From CAZGAQ01 sp964523405 (GTDB lineage Bacteria; Planctomycetota; Phycisphaerae; UBA1845; Fen-1342): DNA of 29,835 nt. The notes below the pieces were generated by a model. The model saw nothing but the letters and a program-made list of their open reading frames with translations. It was not told the origin of the DNA and made no database searches. Below, in pieces: positions 1 to 6,136 of this stretch. Numbering within the stretch: position 1 is the stretch's first letter; every line of letters starts with the position of its first letter. The translations under genes and the position numbers were made by a program. Location: contig CAZGAQ010000050.1 in the NCBI GenBank assembly GCA_964523405.1, positions 1-29,835 on the forward strand. The letters run 5' to 3'.

Positions 1-100
1 TCTGATAGCGCGCCGTGGCGATGAGCTGCATCGTCTGCGTGATCTTCCGAATGTTGCGCACCGCCTTGCGGCGCTTGACGATGACGCGGGCTTTGGCCAT
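1..100 (-). CDS. atpG: ATP synthase F1 gamma subunit, N-terminal fragment
   Basis: The reverse strand from the ATG at 98-100 reads MAKARVIVKRRKAVRNIRKI followed by a TQTMQLIATARYQ segment, then leaves the window. This is the typical start of the gamma subunit: the N-terminal helix, with its basic cluster and the conserved ITxTMxxIATAR-type stretch, forms half of the rotor coiled coil inside the alpha3beta3 head. Only about 33 residues are present, so nothing can be said about the rest. It is the last visible gene of the atp operon and lies 19 bases after the small membrane protein gene. atpD and atpC would be expected beyond the edge. Confidence 0.93.
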   Translation of the reverse strand, partial: MAKARVIVKRRKAVRNIRKITQTMQLIATARYQ

Positions 101-119
101 GCGAACAACCTCGTATCAC

Positions 120-404
120 TTAGTGCCGCAGCGGACGTACTTCCCCCGTCCGCGTGTCAAAAATCTCGTCTTCACCGCGCACTGAACTATGCCCATCTCC
201 CCAGTGCGCTGCGCCCACTTCGAACTGCCGGTACCGCCCGTTCTCGGCGGCCCGCGCCTGGATCGTGAGACTGCCAATCACGTAGATGCAAATCAGCAAG
301 ACCGTCGTGGCCGCCAGAATGGCCATCCAAGACCGAAATGACTCGGGCGACATGCCCGGCATTCTCCGCAATCCGGCAGACTCTAGGGGCTGCTCCGCCA
401 TCAT
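120..404 (-). CDS. Small single-TM protein encoded between atpA and atpG
   Basis: I do not recognise a named family. Translation from 404 (or the next codon, 401) gives 94 residues. There are two adjacent ATG codons, with GGAG about five bases before the first. The frame can be extended upstream to 506, but that would overlap atpA and has no better ribosome site. Residues about 24-46 are one hydrophobic segment (AILAATTVLLICIYVIGSLT). The C-terminal tail has a GRYRQFEV stretch and ends in IFDTRTGEVRPLRH. A DTxTGEV ending of this type is common in short bacterial proteins of unknown function. The gene sits in the atp operon, 37 bases after atpA and 19 before atpG, so it is probably co-transcribed with them. 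A role in ATP synthase assembly or anchoring is conjecture. Confidence 0.7.
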   Translation of the reverse strand: MMAEQPLESAGLRRMPGMSPESFRSWMAILAATTVLLICIYVIGSLTIQARAAENGRYRQFEVGAAHWGDGHSSVRGEDEIFDTRTGEVRPLRH

Positions 405-441
405 CCCATCTCCGGCAGAACGAATTCGCTCCTCGTCACGG

Positions 442-2103
442 CTACTTCGCCACGAAGGTCCTCTTGAAATTCCCCACAATCTCCTTGAGCTTCGCATCCA
501 GCTCATTGCTCAACTGCCGCTCCTTCTGGAGCTGCGCGACGACCTCGGGGAACTCGTCGTGGTAGTGCTTGAGCAGTGCGTGCTCGAACTCGTGCACCTT
601 GTTCAGCGGTACATCGTCGAGGAACCCGCGCGCCCCGGCGTGGATCGACAGAATCTGATCCCACACGCTCATCGGCACGTACTGCGGCTGCTTCAGCAGC
701 TCCACCATGCGCCGCCCGCGGTCGAGCTGCCGCTGCGTCGCGGGGTCGAGTTCCGTGCCGAGTTGGGCGAAAGCCTCCAGCTCGCGGAACGCCGCCAGGT
801 CCAGACGCAGGGAGCCCGCGATCTTCTTCATCGCGGGCACCTGGGCGTTGCCGCCCACGCGGCTCACCGAAATACCGACGTTCACCGCCGGCCGCACGCC
901 CGCGAAGAACAGGTCGGGCTCGAGGTAGATCTGCCCGTCGGTGATCGAAATCACGTTCGTCGGGATGTAGGCCGAGACTTCGCCTTCCAGGGTTTCGATG
1001 ACGGGCAGGGCCGTCAGCGACCCGCCCGACGCCTTGACCTTGCGGGCCTCGTGTCCGTCCTTGCCGAGCTTCTCCAGATCGTGCTCCAGCGCGTGCTGGT
1101 CCTGTACGCCCTTGTAGATCTTGCCGTTGACGCCCTTCTCGTCGGTCGCGGGTTGGCCCTTCTTGGCGATGTAGCGCAGCTCGGCCACCTTGCACGACCG
1201 CTCCAGGAGGCGGCTGTGCAGATAGAACACGTCGCCCGGGTACGCCTCGCGGCCCGGCGGACGGCGCAGGAGCAGCGAGAGCTGGCGATACGCCGCGGCC
1301 TGCTTCGACAGGTCGTCGTAGATGCACAAGGTCGCCCGCCCGTGCTCGTACATGAAGTACTCGGCCATCGTGCAGCCGGCGTACGGCGCGACGTATTGCA
1401 GCGGCGCCGGATCGGACGCGCCGGCCACGACGACGATGGTGTAGTCCATCGCGCCGTGCTTGCGGAGCGTCTCGACGATGCCCGCAATCGTGGATTCCTT
1501 CTGGCCGATGGCAACGTACACGCAGACGACGTCGCCGCCCTTCTGGTTGATGATCGTGTCGATCGCGATGGCCGTCTTGCCGGTCTTGCGGTCGCCAATG
1601 ATCAGCTCGCGCTGCCCGCGGCCGATCGGGATCATGCTGTCGATGGCCTTGATGCCCGTCTGCAACGGCTCTTTGACCGGCTGCCGCTCGGCGATACCCG
1701 GCGCGATGACTTCGAGCGGGCGGCGGTGCGGCGACTGGATCGGTCCGCGTCCGTCCAGCGGACGCGCCAGCGGATCGACCACGCGGCCGACGAGGGCGTC
1801 GCCGACGGGCACGCTCAGGAGCCGCCCGGACGTGCGGACTTCCTCGCCTTCCTTGATGCTCAGGTAGTCACCGAGCACGACGGCGCCGATCGAGTTCTCT
1901 TCGAGGTTGAACACGACACCCACCGCGCCGCTGGTCACGAACTCCAGCATCTCGCCCGCCATCGCCTGCGACAGGCCGTAGATGCGGGCGACGCCGTCGC
2001 CGACTTCCAGCACACGGCCGACTTCGGTCGCGTCCAGCGCGGCGCGGTATTGCCGGATTTCGTCCTTGATGACCGTCGCAATCTCGTCTGCCTTGAATTT
2101 CAT
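442..2103 (-). CDS. atpA: ATP synthase F1 alpha subunit
   Basis: Non-catalytic nucleotide-binding subunit of the F1 head (553 aa; the family is usually about 500-515). The N-terminal beta-barrel region is followed by the Walker A loop GDRKTGKTA at residues 170-178, the CIYDDLSK Walker B region near 260-267, and the conserved ISVSRVGGNAQ arginine-containing segment near 411-421. The C-terminal helical domain closes the protein. The extra length comes mainly from residues about 306-358, between the LLERSCK and GGSLTALP blocks, where most alpha subunits have fewer than ten residues. The inserted stretch is Lys-, Asp- and Glu-rich and looks helical. The gene lies 80 bases after atpH in the atp operon. 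The ATG at 2103 is preceded by GAGAGCGAG. Confidence 0.97.
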   Translation of the reverse strand: MKFKADEIATVIKDEIRQYRAALDATEVGRVLEVGDGVARIYGLSQAMAGEMLEFVTSGAVGVVFNLEENSIGAVVLGDYLSIKEGEEVRTSGRLLSVPVGDALVGRVVDPLARPLDGRGPIQSPHRRPLEVIAPGIAERQPVKEPLQTGIKAIDSMIPIGRGQRELIIGDRKTGKTAIAIDTIINQKGGDVVCVYVAIGQKESTIAGIVETLRKHGAMDYTIVVVAGASDPAPLQYVAPYAGCTMAEYFMYEHGRATLCIYDDLSKQAAAYRQLSLLLRRPPGREAYPGDVFYLHSRLLERSCKVAELRYIAKKGQPATDEKGVNGKIYKGVQDQHALEHDLEKLGKDGHEARKVKASGGSLTALPVIETLEGEVSAYIPTNVISITDGQIYLEPDLFFAGVRPAVNVGISVSRVGGNAQVPAMKKIAGSLRLDLAAFRELEAFAQLGTELDPATQRQLDRGRRMVELLKQPQYVPMSVWDQILSIHAGARGFLDDVPLNKVHEFEHALLKHYHDEFPEVVAQLQKERQLSNELDAKLKEIVGNFKRTFVAK

Positions 2104-2183
2104 AGCTCGCTCTCAGCTCTTGGCATTCGGTCTACTGCCTGCCGCCGGCCGCTCGGTCGCGTCCGGCCCTGCCGCGCGCGGGC

Positions 2184-2771
2184 TCAGCCGTTCAGGGCGG
2201 TCTGCAGTCCGCGTTCGCCGCGCTCCATCAGCCGCTGCCGGGCGGTCCGCAGGCGCTGCCGCAGCGAGCTGTCGTAGCGATACTCGCCGATCCGCAGCAC
2301 CAGTCCGCCCAGAATGTCCGCCTCCACGCGGTACTCGATCAAAGGTTCGCGCCCGGAGATTTCGCGCGCCAGCCGCGTGACTTCCTGCTGTTGCGACGCG
2401 TCGAGCGGCACGGCCGAGGTCACGACGACCTCGATCTGCCGCGCGTCGCGCTCCTGCCGCAGTACGTACGCCCGCAGCAGGGCCTTCACCAGTCCCGCGC
2501 GGCCGTGCCGGTTCATCACCTGCAGCGTATTAAGCACCTCGTCGCTGAGCTTGCCGCGGAAGATCGCTTCCAGGCTGCCCGCGCGAGCGTCTTCCTCGAT
2601 GATGACCGACTCCAGGAACCGGCCGAAGCCGGGCTCCTGCTCGCTCAGTCGCACCACTTCGGCCAGCTCATCGCCGACCTCGCGGATGCGCCCGGCCTCG
2701 CGGGCCAGGTCGAAGAGCGCCGCCGCGTACACGTCGGCCAGCTCAATCTGTTCGTCAATCGAATCGGGCAT
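2184..2771 (-). CDS. atpH: ATP synthase F1 delta subunit (OSCP-like)
   Basis: A 195-aa protein of the delta/OSCP family, the peripheral-stalk cap that joins the b subunits to the top of F1. The N-terminal helical bundle begins with DVYAAALFDLAREAG, the usual YAxALFxLA signature. The mid-region has FRGKLSDEVLNTLQVMNRHGR (F-x-G-K-L-S...FL-x-LL-like block). The C-terminal beta/alpha part contains ADILGGLVLRIGEYRYDSSL, the family's typical closing motif (ILGGLVLRIGD...D.S...L). Length is close to the bacterial norm of about 175-185. It sits between atpF (69 bases upstream) and atpA (80 bases downstream), as in most bacterial operons. Confidence 0.95.
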   Translation of the reverse strand: MPDSIDEQIELADVYAAALFDLAREAGRIREVGDELAEVVRLSEQEPGFGRFLESVIIEEDARAGSLEAIFRGKLSDEVLNTLQVMNRHGRAGLVKALLRAYVLRQERDARQIEVVVTSAVPLDASQQQEVTRLAREISGREPLIEYRVEADILGGLVLRIGEYRYDSSLRQRLRTARQRLMERGERGLQTALNG

Positions 2772-2840
2772 GATCCGCTCTCAGCAGTCCGCCGCTTCTA
2801 CGCGGCTTTCGGTGTCGTCACCGGCGCCACCGCGGGCCGC

Positions 2841-3518
2841 CTAGTTCAGCTTCGCCGGGCCGCCGGCCTTGATCTCGGCGATCGACTCGCCGATCAGCCG
2901 CTGGTGATCCGCGGGCGTGAGCTCCTTCTTCAGCACGCGCGCCGCCACGTCCACGGACAGCTCGGCCGTCCGGTCGTACAGCTCGCGAATCGCGGACTCC
3001 GTCGCGAGCTGAATCTCGCGGCGGGCACGCTCCGCGGCCTCCGCCTGGTCGCGGTGCGCCTCCTCGAGAATGCGCTGCCGGACGGCTTCGGCGTCGCGGC
3101 GACCTTCGTCCACGATGGCCGAGGCATCCGCGCGGGCCTTCTCGAGCTGCGCCTGGTACTGCCCCAGGAGCTGCTCGGCCTTTTCACGCTCGCTGCGCGC
3201 GTCGGCGATCGACGTTTCGATGAACTTCTCGCGCTCGTTGAGTACGCGCAGAATCGGTTTCCACGCCGCCGCGCGGAGCACGATCAGCAGCACCAGGAAG
3301 ACGATGATGGACCAGATTGCCGCGCCGGGATCGAACTGCAAGAGCGCCGGTTTCGCCGCGTCCTCGCCGTGTTCGCCGCCCGCGTGCGCGGCCGGTGGCG
3401 CGGCATGCTCGCCCGCCGGGGAGGCTTCGCCGGCCGGAGTCGCATGCTGCGCGGTCGCCACGAGGGACGCGCTCAGCAAAACCAGCCCCAGCGCCAGGGT
3501 TGACCAAGGATTGCGCAT
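2841..3518 (-). CDS. atpF: ATP synthase F0 b subunit with signal peptide and His-rich N-terminal linker
   Basis: Peripheral-stalk b subunit, 225 aa from the ATG at 3518. A GTG at 3530 in the same frame is possible, but the ATG gives a clean signal peptide. Residues 1-24 are hydrophobic and end in VATAQ, like a signal peptide. Residues about 25-60 are Ala/Pro/His/Gly-rich with several His. Residues about 63-86 form a membrane segment (AIWSIIVFLVLLIVLRAAAW). The rest is a long charged helix rich in Ala, Glu and Arg (the stalk), with the conserved KPILRVLNERE start. Ordinary b subunits are about 156-170 aa and lack the cleavable leader. The leader would leave the His-rich linker outside the cytoplasm. 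It follows atpE across a strong hairpin. Confidence 0.95.
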   Translation of the reverse strand: MRNPWSTLALGLVLLSASLVATAQHATPAGEASPAGEHAAPPAAHAGGEHGEDAAKPALLQFDPGAAIWSIIVFLVLLIVLRAAAWKPILRVLNEREKFIETSIADARSEREKAEQLLGQYQAQLEKARADASAIVDEGRRDAEAVRQRILEEAHRDQAEAAERARREIQLATESAIRELYDRTAELSVDVAARVLKKELTPADHQRLIGESIAEIKAGGPAKLN

Positions 3519-3541
3519 AGTCGTTCTCACTTCTCAAACCG

Positions 3542-3566
3542 CGCCGGCGCCGCTGGGGCGCCGGCG
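3542..3566 (-). promoter_or_regulatory. Perfect 10-bp GC hairpin between atpE and atpF
   Basis: CGCCGGCGCC at 3542-3551 pairs exactly with GGCGCCGGCG at 3557-3566 around a five-base loop. It starts 13 bases after the atpE stop and ends 23 bases before the atpF ATG on the minus strand. No T run follows, so it is a poor intrinsic terminator. A hairpin here could protect the 3' end of an atpE segment after mRNA cleavage, or slow read-through. Either would help make more c subunit than b. Confidence 0.6.
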
Positions 3567-3579
3567 GTCGAACTCGCCG

Positions 3580-3855
3580 TTACGCGCCCGCCGTGATCTT
3601 GCCGGCGATGCCGTTGCACACGACCAGCGCGAAGAAGGTGAAGCCTTCGATGAGGGCCGCCGCGATGATCATCGCGACGAACACGTTGCCGCGCACCTCG
3701 GGCTGCCGGGCCATCGACTCAACCGAGTTCCCGGCCAGGTGCCCAATGCCCTTCGCGGCCCCGATGCACACCAGGCCGGCGCCGATTCCGGCACCCAGCC
3801 CCATCAGGCCGGCATTGCTGAACAGAGGGGCCGCTTCCGCAAGCAGATTCAACAT
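3580..3855 (-). CDS. atpE: ATP synthase F0 c subunit
   Basis: A 91-aa proteolipid that forms the rotor ring. The first membrane helix carries the glycine pattern GLGAGIGAGL (residues 19-28). The polar loop is ARQPEVR (49-55). The second helix carries the ion-binding carboxylate E70 in AALIEGFTFFAL. The Na+-type ligand set (Gln in helix 1, and Ser directly after the Glu) is absent, since Gly71 follows Glu70, so the ring is most likely proton-binding. The ATG has AGGAG at 3863-3867, seven bases upstream. This is one of the better ribosome sites in the operon, in keeping with the many copies needed per complex. Confidence 0.97.
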   Translation of the reverse strand: MLNLLAEAAPLFSNAGLMGLGAGIGAGLVCIGAAKGIGHLAGNSVESMARQPEVRGNVFVAMIIAAALIEGFTFFALVVCNGIAGKITAGA

Positions 3856-3988
3856 GATCGATCTCCTAACGCTCCCGAACCAGTAAGAAAGTCGTTGCCA
3901 CCGGCCTTAAGCAAAGCGGGACAAGGCGCCGGCTACCCATGCCCTATGTTCGTGACTTCAGAGCCCGGAGTGGCGCGCTCGAATTGCA

Positions 3989-4035
3989 CACTCCACTCCC
4001 AACTCGCTATTCGCCATTCGCTCCTCGCTACTGCC
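3989..4035. repeat. Degenerate tandem heptamers between atpB and atpE
   Basis: From 4001 the plus strand reads aactcgc, tattcgc, cattcgc, tcctcgc, tactgcc. These are five consecutive 7-mers, four of which end in TCGC. The preceding bases (cactccactccc) look like a further decayed pair. The run occupies the 183-base atpB-atpE gap and touches the atpB stop codon at 4039. No open frame or transposon ends are seen. Confidence 0.6.
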
Positions 4036-4038
4036 CTT

Positions 4039-5115
4039 TCAGTGTTCCGGCGCCACCGCCATGCTGATGAACAGCGTCGTGAGGAACACGAAGATGTACG
4101 CCTGGAGAAACGCGACGAACAGCTCCAGGCAGTTCAGCGCCACGCAGCCCAGGCTGCTGATGGCGCCGACCGTATAACCCATCACCACCGACTTGGTGGC
4201 GAAGATCAGGAACAGAATCGACGCCAGCACGATGTGCCCGGCAATCATGTTCGCAAAGAGACGAATCATCAGCGCGAAAGGCTTGATCACCGCGCCGATC
4301 AGTTCCAGCGCGAGCAGGAATACCCACATGGGAAAGTCGACGATATTCAGGATCGCTGCCGCGACCGGCTTGGTGCCCGGCGGGGGCTTGAAGACGTGGG
4401 GGGCGAAATTCCAGATGTACAGCGGCAGAGCGAGCAAGGCTGCCGGCCCCGCCCCCATGCCCGCACCATGCGCTTCGTGCCCAGGCGCGCCGTGCGCAGC
4501 CCCATGTTCGGCCCCGGACTCGGACCCGGCATGTTCGTCGCCATGGTGGTGACCGAAAGTGCCGTCCCGCAGTCCGTGAAAGACCTCAACCACGCCACTC
4601 GCATGGATCGCGATGAATGCACATAGCGCCAGCCCGCCCGTAATGGCGATGTTGCCCGTCGCCGTCCCACCGACGCCTTCCAACCGTCCGCCGCTAATCA
4701 GACGAATGATGTCCGCCAGCGGAATCATGCCCAACAAGTTGCAGAACAGAATGAAGAAGAACAGCGTCCACAGGAACGGCATGAATCGATCGGTGCGATG
4801 CTTCAGCACCGGCCGGGCCACTTCTTCGCGAATGAACTGCAGCAGTGCTTCGAGCAGGTTCATCATCAGCCCGCGCGGCGCCTGCGGCTCCGCGCCCGCC
4901 TTCGCGTAGGCCCGCGCCAGCCGCGGGAAAATCAGCAGGCACAACAGCGCCGCCACCAGCGTCATCAGGAGCTGGTTGGTGAAGTAGAACTCCTTGCTCA
5001 GCGGAAAGCCCAGCAGCGGAATCTCGGATTGCCCGAAATTGAGATTGCTCGGCCACAGCCGAAAGAACACGTGCGGCAGAACGTGATCCACAGGGTCGTG
5101 AGCGGCCAGGATCAT
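4039..5115 (-). CDS. atpB: ATP synthase F0 a subunit with His-rich loop
   Basis: Membrane stator subunit that forms the proton half-channels. The ATG at 5115 is chosen because GAGGTG lies six bases upstream; a GTG at 5124 in the same frame would add three residues. Length is 358 aa, against about 230-290 for most bacteria. The essential arginine is R285 in ALMIRLFANMIAGH. The last helix has the usual FLQAYIFVFLTTLFISMA. Extra length lies at the N-terminus and in residues about 182-223, a Gly/Ala/His/Glu-rich, low-complexity loop with about ten His. By alignment with known subunits, this loop lies on the cytoplasmic side just before the arginine helix. The start is 10 bases after the atpI-like stop. 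Confidence 0.96.
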   Translation of the reverse strand: MILAAHDPVDHVLPHVFFRLWPSNLNFGQSEIPLLGFPLSKEFYFTNQLLMTLVAALLCLLIFPRLARAYAKAGAEPQAPRGLMMNLLEALLQFIREEVARPVLKHRTDRFMPFLWTLFFFILFCNLLGMIPLADIIRLISGGRLEGVGGTATGNIAITGGLALCAFIAIHASGVVEVFHGLRDGTFGHHHGDEHAGSESGAEHGAAHGAPGHEAHGAGMGAGPAALLALPLYIWNFAPHVFKPPPGTKPVAAAILNIVDFPMWVFLLALELIGAVIKPFALMIRLFANMIAGHIVLASILFLIFATKSVVMGYTVGAISSLGCVALNCLELFVAFLQAYIFVFLTTLFISMAVAPEH

Positions 5116-5125
5116 CCCGAGCACC

Positions 5126-5530
5126 TCACTCCGGCCGGCGGGTCTGACGAAGCACCCGCGACACGATGAACACGATAAAGAGCGTCTCGACCAACAGCAG
5201 CACCAGGTAGATGGGCACGATGCAGGTCAGAAACGCCGTCAGATTCGGCTGCGCCAGCGTCTGGTAGGCCAGCGCCACGCCGCCGGTCACCAGCAGGCGG
5301 ATCGCCACGCCCGCAAACGCGACCTGCGGCGCCGCCGCCCGCCAGTATGTCGCCGTCAGCCCCAGCGGAATCGCTGCCAGCAGGGCCGCCCCCAGGCAGA
5401 TGACCGCTGACGCATGCAACGCCGCAACGCCCGGCGCGCCCCAGCGGGCCGCAACCAGCCCCTGCCCCGCCACCACGAGCAGCGCAACGGCCGCCGTCAG
5501 CACCACACTCTGGAGCAGCGCAAACTTCAT
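5126..5530 (-). CDS. atpI: AtpI-like four-TM membrane protein
   Basis: A 134-aa hydrophobic protein with four predicted membrane segments, at about residues 5-25, 36-60, 66-88 and 95-125. It ends in a basic tail (SRVLRQTRRPE). Position just before atpB, size and topology match the loosely conserved ATP synthase subunit I family, which assists c-ring assembly or Mg2+ supply. The sequence itself is too variable for a firm call. The ATG at 5530 lies five bases after the atpZ stop and follows GAGG. Upstream in-frame extension to 5719 would run through atpZ and is rejected. The stop overlaps the ribosome site of atpB, implying coupled translation. Confidence 0.72.
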   Translation of the reverse strand: MKFALLQSVVLTAAVALLVVAGQGLVAARWGAPGVAALHASAVICLGAALLAAIPLGLTATYWRAAAPQVAFAGVAIRLLVTGGVALAYQTLAQPNLTAFLTCIVPIYLVLLLVETLFIVFIVSRVLRQTRRPE

Positions 5531-5535
5531 CAGCC

Positions 5536-5784
5536 TCACAGCCCGAGTCGCTTTGACTCGCGAATCATGCGATACAAACCCAGTCCCGTGCCAAGCAGCA
5601 GCCCGCCAAGCAGGCCCCAAGGTGTCCAGCCGCGCCGCTGGTCCAACCACCACCCGGCATATCCAAGTCCACCGAGGTACGCCAGAAACTCGAACACCAT
5701 GGCGTACATCCGCACCCACCCCAGCGGAACGCCGCCGTCCGGCCGCTCGCGCTGGCGCGGTGGCCGGGGTTCAGTTTCCGGCAT
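5536..5784 (-). CDS. atpZ: AtpZ/ATPase gene 1-type small membrane protein
   Basis: An 82-aa protein, first gene of the atp operon. A charged N-terminus (PETEPRPPRQRERP) precedes two membrane helices: FEFLAYLGGLGYAGWWLDQR at about 32-51, and a Gly-rich GLLGGLLLGTGLGLYRMI helix at about 57-74. It ends in a basic tail. The two-helix layout with GYxxGxWLD...GxxxGxxxGxYxMI is that of AtpZ, which with AtpI has been linked to Mg2+/Ca2+ transport or assembly of F-ATPase. The start at 5784 is set by GGAAAGG five bases upstream; a TTG at 5811 in frame has no such site. Confidence 0.85.
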   Translation of the reverse strand: MPETEPRPPRQRERPDGGVPLGWVRMYAMVFEFLAYLGGLGYAGWWLDQRRGWTPWGLLGGLLLGTGLGLYRMIRESKRLGL

Positions 5785-5931
5785 GCCAACCTTTCCAGAC
5801 GACTCCGGCAAGGCTTCCGATTCGAGACGAGTGGCGCGCCGCCGTCCGGCTTCGCCCCGGACGACTCCAATCGTTATCAGACGAGCGTCCTGCCTGCCAC
5901 CTCAGACGCCCATGATCTTATCGGGTTTAGG

Positions 5932-5960
5932 ACTTTATGAAGGCGAATTTGCTTCGTCAA
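5932..5960 (-). promoter_or_regulatory. Candidate sigma70-type promoter of the atp operon
   Basis: On the minus strand TTGACG (5955-5960) is followed after exactly 17 bases by TAAAGT (5932-5937). The -35 box matches five of six consensus bases and the -10 box four of six. The local sequence is AT-richer than its surroundings. Transcription would start near 5925, giving a leader of about 140 bases before atpZ. The rest of the 352-base divergent region 5785-6136 shows no convincing open frame. Confidence 0.55.
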
Positions 5961-6054
5961 GTCGGCACGCCGTGCGCGGCGCGCAAGTCACTGTCGAGAC
6001 CGCAGTTTCCCGCCTTTCCCGGCACGCGCTCCCGCTGCCTTCCGCAACTTCCTC

Positions 6055-6083
6055 TTGGCGAAACCTCCCGGCTCGGTTATACG
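6055..6083 (+). promoter_or_regulatory. Candidate promoter of the GAF/receiver gene
   Basis: TTGGCG (6055-6060), a 17-base spacer, then TATACG (6078-6083). Each box matches four of six consensus bases. The predicted leader is about 45 bases before the ATG at 6137. Divergent from the atp promoter about 100 bases away. Confidence 0.4.
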
Positions 6084-6136
6084 GGGGTATTCGCGCCGCG
6101 GCGCGCGGTCCCGAGCGGCCCATTAGTACCCACAAC

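Noticed and set aside
286..2277. Very long plus-strand open frame (over 600 codons) across atpA and atpH
   Set aside because: It is antisense to clear atp genes. The product is rich in Arg, His, Ala, Leu and Val as expected for the complement of GC-rich coding DNA, and shows no known domain.
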